Part shown: in pieces, positions 53,801 to 63,584 of the stretch
Layout: each line of letters starts with the position of its first letter
Position numbering within the stretch: position 1 is the stretch's first letter
Assembly: GCF_030068505.1 (NCBI RefSeq)
Contig: NZ_JAQOSO010000117.1
Location: 1 to 64,000, forward strand
Reading direction: 5' to 3'
DNA from: Roseofilum capinflatum BLCC-M114
GTDB lineage: Bacteria; Cyanobacteriota; Cyanobacteriia; Cyanobacteriales; Desertifilaceae
Length of the DNA: 64,000 bases
Made by a program: the position numbers and the translations under genes
Notes under the pieces: model-generated
The model's database searches: none
What the model saw: the letters and a program-made list of their open reading frames with translations, nothing else
Told to the model about the DNA's origin: nothing

Positions 53801-54987
53801 TTCGGATGGTCTTGACGAGCGGGGCCACCCACTAGGGCAAACCCAGTTAAAGAAATCACCGTATCGACAATGGGTTTCTGGGTGCGTTGATTCCAGAAAT
53901 AGGCATCCACCGGTTTAGAGAAGTCCAGCCCCCCGGCAAATGTACCGATCACCCTGGCTCCTCGGCATTCCAGTTCTTGAACAATAGCCACATAATGGGC
54001 ATCATCACCGGTAACCAGGTGAGAGCGCTGCAACACCAGACCCACACAGGGAGCGAGGGGATCTTTGAGGTCATCAGAAATATCATCCCGGCTGTTATAC
54101 CAATCCCAATATTCCTGTTGGTCTTCAAACATTTTCGGAGCCATGGGATGCCAGATACCCAGGTCTGGATAGACCACCGGTTCTTCGTAGCTTAATTTCT
54201 GATCGCCTTCGAGGATATATTTATCGGCCAACATCAGCAGGAAGTTGGTCAGGTTTTCGGGAGAGCCACCGAGCCAATATTGGAAGGAGAGCATGAAGTG
54301 GCGAGCGTCCTGAGCCTTTTCAATGGGCATGTATTTCAGGACTTTGGGCAGGGTACGCAGGAGTTTGAGCATTCCGTCTTGGAAGGAGGAACCGCTCGAT
54401 TCCTTGCGTTTTTTCATGAATGAGGCGATCGCGCTCTTCGACTGTCCCAACTGCGCCATACTAAAGCTACCCAGCTTATTCAAGCGCATCACTTGGGGCA
54501 TGGAGGGGAAGATTACCGCCGCATCCAGGCGATCGCGATGGGGGGCAACTGTGGCTACAATGCGATCGGCCAGATCCTCAATGAAAATCAAGGAGCCAAT
54601 GAAAATATTAGCCGTTTCCATATCCCGCTCAAACTCGGCATAGTTTTCCGGGTTGCGTAGCTCTTCAATCAAGTACCCACTCAGTTCTATGCCGACCTGA
54701 TTTTGATGTTTAGCCGCGCTGCGGTTAATGGTTTGAGCCGCTTGGGTGAGGGCACTTTGGTATTGCGCCTCCATGACGATGTACACAATTTTGATCACTT
54801 TTCGCCCATCAGCGGCCGCTCGATCTATGGCTGGGGGTGCAGACTCTAGGTCAAGTGAACGATCTAGAGTCTCTTGCTCTGAGAGTTCTGCGGCGATCGC
54901 CTTTAGGGTTTCCCCATCTATGCCATTAACTGGCTCGGTTTCTGGTACGGTTACACGACGAATGTTGGATTTAACCTGGGTGTACAT
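50860..54987 (-). CDS. chlH: Magnesium chelatase subunit H
   Basis: ChlH binds protoporphyrin IX and, with ChlI and ChlD, inserts magnesium as the first committed step of chlorophyll synthesis. The 1375-residue protein carries the family's landmarks: [16 protein letters not shown] near residue 70, [20 protein letters not shown] text, [17 protein letters not shown], then [20 protein letters not shown], and near the C-terminus [19 protein letters not shown]. The length is close to the ~1330 aa usual size. Around residues 771-780 (GTSTPLSDR) the DNA is a dispersed palindromic repeat in frame, making a short extra loop. chlI and chlD are not nearby. Confidence 0.95.
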   Translation of the reverse strand: MYTQVKSNIRRVTVPETEPVNGIDGETLKAIAAELSEQETLDRSLDLESAPPAIDRAAADGRKVIKIVYIVMEAQYQSALTQAAQTINRSAAKHQNQVGIELSGYLIEELRNPENYAEFERDMETANIFIGSLIFIEDLADRIVATVAPHRDRLDAAVIFPSMPQVMRLNKLGSFSMAQLGQSKSAIASFMKKRKESSGSSFQDGMLKLLRTLPKVLKYMPIEKAQDARHFMLSFQYWLGGSPENLTNFLLMLADKYILEGDQKLSYEEPVVYPDLGIWHPMAPKMFEDQQEYWDWYNSRDDISDDLKDPLAPCVGLVLQRSHLVTGDDAHYVAIVQELECRGARVIGTFAGGLDFSKPVDAYFWNQRTQKPIVDTVISLTGFALVGGPARQDHPKAVESLKRLNRPYMVALPLVFQTTEEWEASELGLHPVQVALQIAIPELDGAIEPIILSGRDGATGKAIALQDRIESVAARALKWANLRRKPKLEKKVAITVFSFPPDKGNVGTAAYLDVFGSIYEVVRALRDNGYDLGELPESPKELMEAVIHDASAQYASPELNVAYRMSVPEYEKLTPYSERLEENWGPPPGHLNSDGQNLLVYGKHFGNLFIGVQPTFGYEGDPMRLLFSRSASPHHGFAAYYTYLEQIWGADAVLHFGTHGSLEFMPGKQMGMSGECYPDNLIGSIPNLYYYAANNPSEATIAKRRGYAATISYLTPPAENAGLYKGLAELSELIGSYQQLKETPRGEQIVLTIIEKCRQVNLDQDIALPDDGTSTPLSDRLSAEERDNLVGQVYNKLMEIESRLLPCGLHVVGKPPTATEAIATLVNISNIDRPEDGIESLPRIIARSIDRDIDQIYESSDLGVLEDVELYNNIVQATRAAVTALVEEQTNAEGRVSLVSKLNFFNMGKKAPWVAKLHELGYTNVDEDSLKTLMEYLEFCLEQVCADNELGGLLSALEGQYILPGPGGDPIRNPDVLPTGKNIHALDPQSIPTEAAIKSAKKVVDQLLERHKATNNGQLPETIATVLWGTDNIKTFGESLAQILWFVGVKPVPDALGRVNKLELIPLEELGRPRIDVVVNCSGVFRDLFVNQMALMDKAVKMAAEADEHPEMNFVRKHAMQQADELGINLRQAASRIYSNASGSYASNVNLAVENSSWEEESELQEMYLNRKSFAFDADNPGIMKESRQVFESSLKSAEVTFQNLDSSEISLTDVSHYFDSDPTKVVSSLRKDGKQPAAYIADTTTAKGQVRSLSETVRLDARTKMLNPKWYEGMLSHGYEGVRELSKRLVNTSGWSATAGAVDNWVYEETNDTFIKDEAMCQRLLNLNPHSFRKMVSTLLEVNGRGYWETSEENLDRLRQLYQEAEDRIEGIDD

Positions 54988-55495
54988 ATTGGAGGTTCCT
55001 CTATGATCCTTATTCCCTTTAGTATGTATTTCGGCTTGCTGCCGATATGAATATGATTCCGATTAGGGGAGGGTCTTCCCTTGCCCACAGTGGGGACAGG
55101 AAACACCCCATAAAATAGTTAAGATACCCCTACATCATTTACCCCACGATCTGGGGTATGGGTCGTCTTTTACGACCACAACCTGTCAGGGTAACGTGGA
55201 TAAGACGTTTTCAGCAATTTTAACCTTTCTGGAGTCCCAGAAGAGTCGAGTCAACCCATGGGATGAGTTTTGCCCCTTGCTGTCCGCTTGCGGAAAATCC
55301 TGATTGAATAGGTATTTTTGCGTCTATCTAACCTAATTTTATAAGCACTTTGGCCATCCCTTAACATTTATTGATATATTTTTCCCCAATCGGTGAAGTC
55401 CCCCTTTTCAACCCTTGACAAAGTAATCTTTTTATGATAGATAAAATTGTTTTAAATTAGGTCTTTTACCTTTTGCCCATTGCCCTTTCCCTAAA
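54988..55495. promoter_or_regulatory. 508-bp gap: chlH upstream region and cheC downstream region
   Basis: No gene is supported. On the way to chlH lie two adjacent hairpins, TACCCC-ACGATCT-GGGGTA (55140-55158) and GGTCGT-CTTTT-ACGACC (55161-55177), and the small palindrome TCCGCTTGCGGA (55283-55294). The chlH promoter is expected here, but no clear box can be defended. The part near 55400-55495 is AT-rich. Confidence 0.45.
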
Positions 55496-56122
55496 TCAAC
55501 CAGGAAGCATCATTTCATAAGAGGCTTCAATCCCCTTAATTAAGCACACTAGAGAGGTTACCCCCGTCACTAAAATCAGGTAACTCACAATGGATTGTTC
55601 AGAAAGCGTAAACTTAGCATTGAGAACCAAAGCGTATCTCAATTCGTTACGGCTGGCAATTAAACTATTGAGCAAATGGGGAACTTCTTGAACCACAAAA
55701 GAAGGAATAGAAAAACTAAGCTGTCCCCCTCGCAAATGGCTCAACATCGCCAAATAAGTGTTGAGCATCACATTGCCAATTTCCGTTAACACTTCACAAC
55801 CGGAAACCGTTAAATTGGGGGTAACGGATGGAAAGCTTGAGTGGCCGAAGTGAGCTAACTTAATGGCTGAGGGATAATCGAGAACAAATAAAGCATCTCC
55901 AGCCAAAGAATTTTCAAATTTTTGATGTACACAGACGACGGGATCGCTAAAGTTATCTGACCAGTTTTGGGAGAGAATGACTAAGGAGTTGAGGGAAACA
56001 TCAGAAACATCTAAGCTAATAGGAAAATGCATCAAGTCTGACAGCAAAAAAGCACTCTTTTCCGAGAGAGCCAGAGTCATAAACTCCATTAAGGCATATT
56101 TTTGATGATCGGTTAATAGCAT
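55496..56122 (-). CDS. cheC: CheC-like chemotaxis phosphatase
   Basis: This 208-residue protein resembles CheC/CheX-type phosphatases of phospho-CheY: one clear active-site helix is present, ESxxN-like (CEVLTEIGNVMLNTYLAMLSHL, about residues 110-131). A second expected helix is weak, so it may be a one-site form. Hydrophobic segments near the C-terminus (LILVTGVTSLVCLI) are also seen. It is last in the chemotaxis cluster, 73 bp after cheB. Assignment to CheC rather than a related chemotaxis protein is moderate. Confidence 0.65.
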   Translation of the reverse strand: MLLTDHQKYALMEFMTLALSEKSAFLLSDLMHFPISLDVSDVSLNSLVILSQNWSDNFSDPVVCVHQKFENSLAGDALFVLDYPSAIKLAHFGHSSFPSVTPNLTVSGCEVLTEIGNVMLNTYLAMLSHLRGGQLSFSIPSFVVQEVPHLLNSLIASRNELRYALVLNAKFTLSEQSIVSYLILVTGVTSLVCLIKGIEASYEMMLPG

Positions 56123-56195
56123 AGTTTTCCCCTGTTAATTGAATGTTCATGGGTTCCAAGAGAGTCTCCTCATGAATGGTAATAATTTTATCATG

Positions 56196-57281
56196 CTAAG
56201 GACAGCTAAAGAGGAGTTCATTAATGGCATCAGCCATAGATTTTAGGGACACGCTGCGATCGCTCAACCCCGCTTCGACAACAGAACGGGGCATTCCATA
56301 CACCACACAACTAGACTCAGACTCAGTGATAATCATCCCCCCATGGGATTTAATCTGAGCTGCACCTTGTTTACCATCCGATCCCATACCCGTCATCACC
56401 ACACCCAAGGTGCGATCGCCATAAACTTGAGCGCCAGATTGGAATAAAACATCCACAGAAGGACGATGGGGTAAATCAAAGGGTTTAGATTGCTGTTTGG
56501 CAACCACTTGTCCCTCCCGGTTACGGTCAAAAGCTAAATGATATCCGGCTGTAGCAATCAGAACTCGACCCGGACACACGAGATCGTCAGTATGGGCTTC
56601 AATAACTTCCAGGGAACAGTAATGATTTAACCGTTCAGCATAGAGTTTGGTATAGCCTTTCGGCATATGTAAGACAACAGCAATGGGGATCGGAAAATCT
56701 TCAGGAAACTGGGGAATCAGATAGGTCAGTGCTTGAGGCCCACCGGTAGAAATGCCAATTAAAACAATATCAAATCGGGGAGTCGTAGAGGGACTGATAG
56801 ATACAGAAGGTTTCACATCAGGAGTGAAAGAATTGAGAGCCGGAGGATAGGGATTTAAGGGTAATTTTGCCGCTTTTTTAACCTTCTGAATCAGATCGTC
56901 TTGAATTTCAAATATTTTATCGGTGGCTAAGGCCGTAGGTTTATGAATAAAATCTACAGCGCCTGCATCTAAGGCATCTAAAACTTTTTTACCTCCTTCA
57001 TCAGCAATGCTAACAATCACAATAGGAAGAACTTTCCGCAGCATTTGCTGTCGAATAAATTCAATCCCATCAATTCCGGGCATAATTAAATCTAAGGTGA
57101 CCACATCCGGATTATGTTTAGCCACTTGTTCTAAAGCATCTTCCCCATCATGGGCAATCCCGACTACCTCAATAAATGGACTGGTGGATAGCATTTTTTT
57201 GATCACTTTACGCACATAAGCTTAGTCGTCTACGACTAGCACTTTGATTAAATTGGGATTGTTAGGTTGGGTTATACTCAT
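56196..57281 (-). pseudogene. cheB: CheB methylesterase, with an in-frame TAA stop near the N-terminus
   Basis: CheB removes methyl groups from chemoreceptors and contains a receiver domain and a methylesterase domain. From the ATG at 57281 the frame reads MSITQPNNPNLIKVLVVDD, then TAA (57222-57224), then AYVRKVIKKMLSTSP and a complete CheB. The usual residue after VDD is Ser, so TCA to TAA is a one-base change. Downstream the protein is intact: phosphoacceptor D in VVTLDLIMPG, esterase serine in GISTGGPQ, H in VVLHMPKGYT and D in MTGMGSDGK. Reinitiation at a GTG at 57215 would give 339 aa lacking the first strand and acidic pocket. Confidence 0.85.
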
Positions 57282-57318
57282 GATCGATATTAATAGGGGT
57301 TGGGTACAGGGAAGAACC

Positions 57319-58200
57319 TTAAGGTTGGTGTCGATCTTCTTGCTTCATATAGACAAATGATTGATTAATTTCACACACTTGAAATTCGGTATTGAGTTTG
57401 AGGATTGATTCGGACGATCCTAGAAATAAATAGCCATTGGCGGGCATTTTTTCAAAAAACATGATCGTAGTCTTTTTGATCGAGTCAGGGGAAAAGTAAA
57501 TAAACACATTACGGCAAAAAATAAAGGGGATATTGGTGAATAAGATAAAATCGTCGGGATTTAGTAAATTAGCTGTTTTCCAGTGAATTCGATTATGAAT
57601 ATGGGGCTGAATACGCCATCCTGTGGTTTCCTGAGTAAAATATTTTTCTTTTAAAGCGGGTGACAAGACCCGAAAAGAATGGTCTCGGTATAGTCCTTTC
57701 TTAGCCTTCGCGATCGCCCGCGAGGAAATATCCGTGGCATAGATTTCAATGGGTAGCCGATCGAACCATCCAGCTTCTTCTAAGGCCATGGCGATCGTTA
57801 GGGGTTCTTCACCGGTGGAGCAGGCCGCACTCCAGATTTTCAGGGGATAGCTATAACCATAAGATAATCCAGAGAGTTTTTGTCGATCTAAATACTCATC
57901 AATGATTTGCTTGATTAGTACCTCAATTTGATCGAATTCCCGCCAAAAAAATGTTTCCGGCACAGTGATTGCATTCACCAACTCTTGCCATTCCCGATTG
58001 GCACTTGTGTCATACTTTAATAGATAGTAATAATCCAGAAAAGAATGAATTCCTTGCTCTAAGAGTCTGGGAGAGAGTTTGTCAGCTAACAAATCTTGTT
58101 TGGACTGATCGTAATAAATACCGGTACGTTCGTGAATTAAATTTCGTAAAATCACAAAGGTACTGTCAGACATTCCAAAAGCACGGGTTGAAAAGATCAT
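57319..58200 (-). CDS. cheR: Chemotaxis protein methyltransferase CheR
   Basis: CheR methylates glutamates of MCPs using SAM. This 293-residue protein has the N-terminal helical domain (about 1-85) and the SAM domain with SAACSTGEEPLTIAMAL (motif I), IYATDIS (motif II acidic residue) and CRNVFIYF. I use the ATG at 58200 (MIFSTRAFG). A TTG three codons upstream is possible. It is between the HEAT/PAS gene and cheB on the same strand. Confidence 0.92.
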   Translation of the reverse strand: MIFSTRAFGMSDSTFVILRNLIHERTGIYYDQSKQDLLADKLSPRLLEQGIHSFLDYYYLLKYDTSANREWQELVNAITVPETFFWREFDQIEVLIKQIIDEYLDRQKLSGLSYGYSYPLKIWSAACSTGEEPLTIAMALEEAGWFDRLPIEIYATDISSRAIAKAKKGLYRDHSFRVLSPALKEKYFTQETTGWRIQPHIHNRIHWKTANLLNPDDFILFTNIPFIFCRNVFIYFSPDSIKKTTIMFFEKMPANGYLFLGSSESILKLNTEFQVCEINQSFVYMKQEDRHQP

Positions 58201-58262
58201 GGTTTCCAATCACAACGCCAATTTTTTTCAGCCATAGGATGACCTCAAGCGAGTGTTCTCCT

Positions 58263-61200
58263 TTATTGGTGAATGGCCTTTTGAGCTGCCCGACGAACCG
58301 CTACAGAGGGATCGGTACGAGCTAAAACTAATAACTGAGGTTGACAGCTTTGATTGCCTAAATAGCTTAGGGCTTCAACTGCTGCCAAGCGTACTGATTC
58401 GTCGGAGTCACCCAGAGCAACAATCAAAAATTCTGAAGCATAGGGATGTTGAAGACGTTTTAGCACTTCTACGGTACTACAACGAACTTGACTATGGGCA
58501 TGATGGAGGCCGGCGGCGATCGCGTCAATATAATCTTCTTTGAGGGTTTTCTGGCGACTGAGGACTTCAATACAGAAATGGCGATTGGCCGGGTCGAGAG
58601 TCAGTTCGAGCAAGGAGGCGATCGCCTCTTGCCCCCCCAAACGGCCCAAGGTTTCAATAGCTGCCAAAGTCACCCGCTCTTCTGGATCGGCGGCTGCCAT
58701 CCATTGCAGAGCCACACCCGCTTCTTGTCCTCCACGCTCCTGGAAGGCTTGCATGGCATCTAAACGGCGTTCGGGATCGGGGGAATTGAGGGCATTGAGC
58801 AAGGGGGCGATCGCCTCACCTGTATCTAAGCGACCCAAGGCAATCAGAGCTGCTCGCGCCACATCCGCAGGCCCAGATTCAGCCAACTCTGTTAACGGCC
58901 CAATACTAGCAGGAGAAACCCGCCCCAAGCATTCAGTCGCTGCTGCCCGTACACTAATACAAGGGTCACTTTGGCCCAAACGAATCAACTGATTTGTCAA
59001 CTCACTCCAGTCACCGCCATGATTTCCCCCCATCAACTGGCCAATGGATCGCAGGGCACTATAGCGCACCCATTCTTCCTCATCGAGCATTGCTTGTTGT
59101 AGGGCTGGTAAGGGGGTTTTCTCCCATCGGGCCCCATTCAACTGGCTGGGGATCTCCAGCTCGCCCAGGGCACGAGCTGCTGCTGCCCGACAAACTGGAG
59201 TTTCCTGCCTTAAGGCATCGGTTAAATAGTCTATGACTTGGGGATGGTCAAGATAGGGCAAATGTTCGATCGCCGAGCGTCGCACTTTTTCCTCCGGATC
59301 TTTGAGCAGATCGATTAGCACCTCAATGGAGTCTGGAAAGGCAAAATACCCGGCAATTTTTACTGCACATTCACGTACCCTGGGATTGGAATCCCTCAGA
59401 CGGACTTGGATCTGCTCGGCCAAATAGGGAGGACGACAGGAGTTGAGGGCGGCGATCGCCCCTAGACGAACCGCTCCATCTTCGTGGCCCAGTAGAGATA
59501 ACAAGGATTCCGTCGCCCTTTGATCGCCAATTTGGGCGAGGGCAGCCGTTGCGGATCGAACCAGCTCTACATCAGTTTCTTCCAGCAATTGCCGCAGTTT
59601 AGTCGTGGCCAGGGGGTCACCAATACGACCCAGGGCTACCACAGCCGCCTTTTGTCCTTCTAAATCTAGTTGGGGTAGGCTCTCTAAGAGCAGTTCAGTG
59701 CCCAAGGAACCATAACCTACCAGGATTTGAATGCAGGTCTCGCGTACTGCTTCATTGGAGAGTAGGGACGTGAAGGCTGGAGCCACTAGGGGACGATAGT
59801 CAGGGTGAACCGCACCTAAACAGAGGAGCAAGGCGGGTAAATTCTCCTGGGCAGTGTGGAGGGTTTCTTCCATCAGGGCCCTAGCCCCATCTTCATCTAG
59901 GGTTTGTCGGATCAGGTCGGTGATGGTGGTGATTTGATGGGTTTGGTCATAGCGATGGGCAATAGAGGCGATCGCCGTGGCTAAACTCGATATACTGGCT
60001 CCTGGTTCAGATAAGTGCCGTACCAGGGGAACTACCACATCCACATCACCCAGAACGCCCAAGGCTTCGGCTGCTTGGGGAGCCAGTAGGGGGTCATCTA
60101 GCAGGGGAACCAGGCGATAGGCGATCGCTCGCTCGCCGATTTGGGTGAGACTACAAAGAGCTGGAAAGGCCAAGAAAAAGTCTTCTTGGGTGGCAATCTC
60201 CAAGAGTGCTTCTACCGCTTCATTGGCTTTAAGTCGTCCCAAGGCTTCAATGGAATGGTATTTAACGTTGGGATGATCGTCCTTGAGAGCCTCCATCAGG
60301 GGGCCAATGGCTCTCGGATCGGCGCGATCGCCCAATGCACCGGCCGCATAGGTGCGTAAATCCGGATCGTTAGGGTCTTGTAAGCATCCCACCAACGCGG
60401 GAATGGGGTCAACTTCACCCAACACCAACACCTGAAGCACACTATTGAGAACATTGGGATTACGGTGTTGTTGCCGGAGAAGATTGAGTAAAGAACTGGT
60501 CAGATCGCTAGTGCCATGGAGGGCAATTTTATCGACGGCTTCCCGTCTCACTCGCCAGTTGAGGGTGCGAACCAACAGGGGAATTAATCGCGGAGTCACT
60601 TCCGGATCGTCCATTTGCATCAGGGCATCGAAGGCCCCAAACGCCAGGAAAAAATCATCGGATTGGGCAATTTCCACCAATTTATCGATCGCAGCGCTGG
60701 CTTTGAGTTTGCCCAAGGATTCAATCGCTTGATAGACCACATTGGTGTCGGGATCGTCCAGGGCCTTAATCAGGGGTTCAATGGAGCCAGGATGGTGGCG
60801 ATTGCCCAGGGCGAGGGCCGCATAAATTCGTAGCTCTGGATCGGGATCTTGTAAACATTCCCACAACACGGGTGAAGGATCGATCTGGCTTTTACTCAAT
60901 ACCGACAGCACGCTGTTTAAGAGGGTCGGATGGCGGTGTTCCTGACGTAAGACATCTACGAGTTTACGGGTAATTTCGGGCGATCGTTGGCATTGCTCGA
61001 TCGCCTTGCGCCGCTCGGCCAGCACGTCCCAAGACGAGGTACTGCGATCCTGAGACCGGAGGCTAGAGAAGGGGTCAACCCTATCCGATACTTCGGCGCT
61101 CATTTGTTTTTCTTCAATCAGGCGAGCGGTCACATCTTCTACTGTCACCAGTGTGCCGACAATTTTCTCCCCTTCCCGTAGGGGGACAATGGTCACTCGC

Positions 61201-61469
61201 TGCTGCATTCGGTCAAAATACTGGGAAGGAATGGGGGAATCGCAGGGGATCAAATAATGGTGTAAGGCTGGGGCAAGGGTTTCAATTACCCCTTCTTGTA
61301 ACACGCGCTTAAAGTGTTGGAGTAATCCTCTGGTTTCTAACTCAGGAATAATCTCCACTAGCGGCCGGTTCATGGCTTCGCTCGGAGTCAATCCGGTCAT
61401 CTCGGTTAATTGGGTATCCCAGGAGCGAATCTTTAACTGGGTATCGGTGGTAAAGATACTAATGGTCAT
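58263..61469 (-). CDS. PAS-domain protein with about thirty HEAT repeats
   Basis: Residues about 1-120 form a PAS/PAC domain (MTISIFTTDTQLKIRSWDTQ start, VGTLVTVEDVTARL end). Residues 140-1068 are a continuous solenoid of HEAT/PBS-lyase-like repeats (for example YAALALGNRHHPGSIEPLIKAL). Such repeats are platforms for protein binding. Placement between the MCP and cheR genes, 29 and 53 bp away, makes it part of the chemotaxis operon. A sensor-scaffold that binds receptor or CheR/CheB is inferred. I do not know a named orthologue. Confidence 0.8.
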   Translation of the reverse strand: MTISIFTTDTQLKIRSWDTQLTEMTGLTPSEAMNRPLVEIIPELETRGLLQHFKRVLQEGVIETLAPALHHYLIPCDSPIPSQYFDRMQQRVTIVPLREGEKIVGTLVTVEDVTARLIEEKQMSAEVSDRVDPFSSLRSQDRSTSSWDVLAERRKAIEQCQRSPEITRKLVDVLRQEHRHPTLLNSVLSVLSKSQIDPSPVLWECLQDPDPELRIYAALALGNRHHPGSIEPLIKALDDPDTNVVYQAIESLGKLKASAAIDKLVEIAQSDDFFLAFGAFDALMQMDDPEVTPRLIPLLVRTLNWRVRREAVDKIALHGTSDLTSSLLNLLRQQHRNPNVLNSVLQVLVLGEVDPIPALVGCLQDPNDPDLRTYAAGALGDRADPRAIGPLMEALKDDHPNVKYHSIEALGRLKANEAVEALLEIATQEDFFLAFPALCSLTQIGERAIAYRLVPLLDDPLLAPQAAEALGVLGDVDVVVPLVRHLSEPGASISSLATAIASIAHRYDQTHQITTITDLIRQTLDEDGARALMEETLHTAQENLPALLLCLGAVHPDYRPLVAPAFTSLLSNEAVRETCIQILVGYGSLGTELLLESLPQLDLEGQKAAVVALGRIGDPLATTKLRQLLEETDVELVRSATAALAQIGDQRATESLLSLLGHEDGAVRLGAIAALNSCRPPYLAEQIQVRLRDSNPRVRECAVKIAGYFAFPDSIEVLIDLLKDPEEKVRRSAIEHLPYLDHPQVIDYLTDALRQETPVCRAAAARALGELEIPSQLNGARWEKTPLPALQQAMLDEEEWVRYSALRSIGQLMGGNHGGDWSELTNQLIRLGQSDPCISVRAAATECLGRVSPASIGPLTELAESGPADVARAALIALGRLDTGEAIAPLLNALNSPDPERRLDAMQAFQERGGQEAGVALQWMAAADPEERVTLAAIETLGRLGGQEAIASLLELTLDPANRHFCIEVLSRQKTLKEDYIDAIAAGLHHAHSQVRCSTVEVLKRLQHPYASEFLIVALGDSDESVRLAAVEALSYLGNQSCQPQLLVLARTDPSVAVRRAAQKAIHQ

Positions 61470-61498
61470 AGTTCAATGGAGGAGGGGGAGAGGGCTGA

Positions 61499-63496
61499 TT
61501 AGGTCACGATCAGTTGGGCGGTTAAGGTTTGAATGGCTTCGAGAGATTCTAAGGTACTTTCGCCAGAGTCTCCCATTGTTTGTAACATTTGCGCCAGTTG
61601 TTTGGAGACATTGGAGTGTTCCTGATTAGCCTGGGCCATAAAGTTGACTTGCTTGGCAATTTTTTCTGTGGTCTGACTCATGTTGCGTACGGCTCTGGCT
61701 TGTTCGGTCATGGCTTTGGCGACTTGATCGGATTGCGATCGCATACTGTCAATGGCATTGGTAATTTGTTGTACGTTTTCGGATTGCCCCTTCATGGACT
61801 CACTAATACTGTTGATAAAACGCGATAGCCTGTCCATTTCTTTCTCAATTTGATCGGCTCCTTGGGATTGTTCGGCTAAGACTTTATAGGTACTGGACAT
61901 GCCGCGCCGCATACTCTCGACGGCCTGCATCACCTGGGAGGCTCCACGGGCTTGCTCTGAAGTGGCTTTTCGGACTTGCCCAGCCAGATGGCTGGTATTT
62001 TGCGCGGCTTTAATCACATCCCTGGCTGCTTTGGCCTGTTCATTCATGGCCTTGGTCACCTGTTTGGTAATTTGCCGCATATGTTCGGTCGATTGCACAA
62101 TCGAGCTGGCCGCTTTCGATTGCTCGCTGGTCGCACCTGCCACTTCTTTGGCTTGTAGGGCGGTGGTATTAATGGAGTCAACCACCTGTTTCCCTAAGTG
62201 GCTTTGCTTCTGGGAAGAATTGGCAATTTGACTGACTAAGTGAGTGGTTTCTTCTACACCAGAGAGGATTTTACCCAACCCTGCGACCCCTTCTTCGGCT
62301 AAACGGCTGCTGTCTTCGGTGACCCTTAAGCCTTCTTCTGAGGTTTTAACGGCATCTTGGACGACAGACTGTAAACTCTTGATAATGGCGGCAATATCTG
62401 AGGTGGCGGTGGCGGCGCGATCGGCTAAATTGCGGATTTCTTCGGCTACGACGGCGAACCCGCGCCCGGCTTCTCCGGCTCTGGCGGCTTCAATGGAGGC
62501 GTTCAGGGATAATAAGTTGGTGCGTTCGGCAATCAGGTTGATGGTATCGACGATGGAACTAATTTCCGTGGTGCGATCGCCCATATCTCGAATTACATCG
62601 GCGGTGTTGACCATGGATTGGCGTACCCGCGTTAACCCCTGAATCGCCTTTTCTACAGTAGCTCCGCCTTCTTCGGCATCTTGGCGCACTCGCCGGGTAA
62701 TATCATCAGCTTTTTCGCTCAAGTCCGTCACCGAACGAATGGACTCCTCTAGATCTTCGGAATTCTTTTGCGCTGTGTTGGCGGCTTGGGTGATCCGTTG
62801 GCTATTTTGAGCCACCCCATCAATGGAGGCGGCCATCTCTTGAATGGCTCCAGAGACTTCTTCAACAGTGGCGCTTAAATTCTCTGTGGTGGCAGACACT
62901 TCCTCAATAGAGGCCGCCATTTCATTAATGGAGGCGGTGGTTTCTTCGGCTGCGGCCGTCAGGTCATCGGAGTTTTCGGCTACCCCTTGAATGGAACCCC
63001 CCATTTCTTCAATGGAGGCGGCGGTTTGATTGACGGAGGCGGCTAGATTTTCCGTATCGCCGGTTAATCCTTTAATGTTACCGACGACTTGGGAAATGGA
63101 GGCGCTCACCTGAGTGGCAGATGTGGCCATGTCTTGGGTATTGGCGGCCACGGATTGGGTCGATTGATTACTGTCTTTGATGGAGCTGGTAATTTGATTT
63201 AATCCAGTAGCGACTTCGGTACTACTGGCGGTAACTTCTTCAATGGAGGCGGCCATTTGGTTAATTCCAGACACCACTTCCTCTGTAGACTGGGCAACCT
63301 CGTTGGTTTGCTGGGCTGTTTCTTCTAGGGATTTTCCCATTTGCACGATCGCGCTGGTACTGTCGATATAGCGCTGGTTATGTTGTTGTATTCCAGCCGT
63401 CATTTCTTGGGCGATCTTTTGGATTTGTGAGGCGGCTTGAAGGGAAATCGAGGAAGGGGAAGGGATATTTTTCTTGTTGGGTTTGCTTTTAGCCAT
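61499..63496 (-). CDS. Methyl-accepting chemotaxis protein, soluble
   Basis: The 665-residue protein has no membrane segment, so it should be a cytoplasmic receptor. It is almost entirely coiled coil of heptad A/S/T/E text. The conserved MCP hairpin tip is at about 340-385 ([20 protein letters not shown] and [17 protein letters not shown]), where CheA and CheW bind. I use the ATG at 63496, preceded by GGAGGT. The frame from 63556 begins in a GGGTAAT array. It resembles a PilJ/Ptx-type or HmpD-type receptor of cyanobacterial pilus phototaxis, which is inference. Confidence 0.9.
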   Translation of the reverse strand: MAKSKPNKKNIPSPSSISLQAASQIQKIAQEMTAGIQQHNQRYIDSTSAIVQMGKSLEETAQQTNEVAQSTEEVVSGINQMAASIEEVTASSTEVATGLNQITSSIKDSNQSTQSVAANTQDMATSATQVSASISQVVGNIKGLTGDTENLAASVNQTAASIEEMGGSIQGVAENSDDLTAAAEETTASINEMAASIEEVSATTENLSATVEEVSGAIQEMAASIDGVAQNSQRITQAANTAQKNSEDLEESIRSVTDLSEKADDITRRVRQDAEEGGATVEKAIQGLTRVRQSMVNTADVIRDMGDRTTEISSIVDTINLIAERTNLLSLNASIEAARAGEAGRGFAVVAEEIRNLADRAATATSDIAAIIKSLQSVVQDAVKTSEEGLRVTEDSSRLAEEGVAGLGKILSGVEETTHLVSQIANSSQKQSHLGKQVVDSINTTALQAKEVAGATSEQSKAASSIVQSTEHMRQITKQVTKAMNEQAKAARDVIKAAQNTSHLAGQVRKATSEQARGASQVMQAVESMRRGMSSTYKVLAEQSQGADQIEKEMDRLSRFINSISESMKGQSENVQQITNAIDSMRSQSDQVAKAMTEQARAVRNMSQTTEKIAKQVNFMAQANQEHSNVSKQLAQMLQTMGDSGESTLESLEAIQTLTAQLIVT

Positions 63497-63535
63497 GTTT
63501 ACCTCCGATGAGTCATCAATAGGGATTGGGGAATT

Positions 63536-63553
63536 GGGTAATGGGTAATGGGT
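63536..63553. repeat. GGGTAAT heptamer array
   Basis: Two to three GGGTAAT units precede the MCP gene on its 5' side. Confidence 0.6.
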
Positions 63554-63584
63554 CAACCCACCCCTACACGGTGTTGATTAAGGG

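Noticed and set aside
55007..55200. Cobalamin- or Mg-type riboswitch ahead of chlH
   Set aside because: Two short hairpins are present, but no conserved riboswitch core could be recognised by eye.
57222..57224. Recoded stop (selenocysteine or pyrrolysine) in cheB
   Set aside because: The codon is TAA, which is not used for either, and no recoding structure is seen. Mutation or assembly error is simpler.
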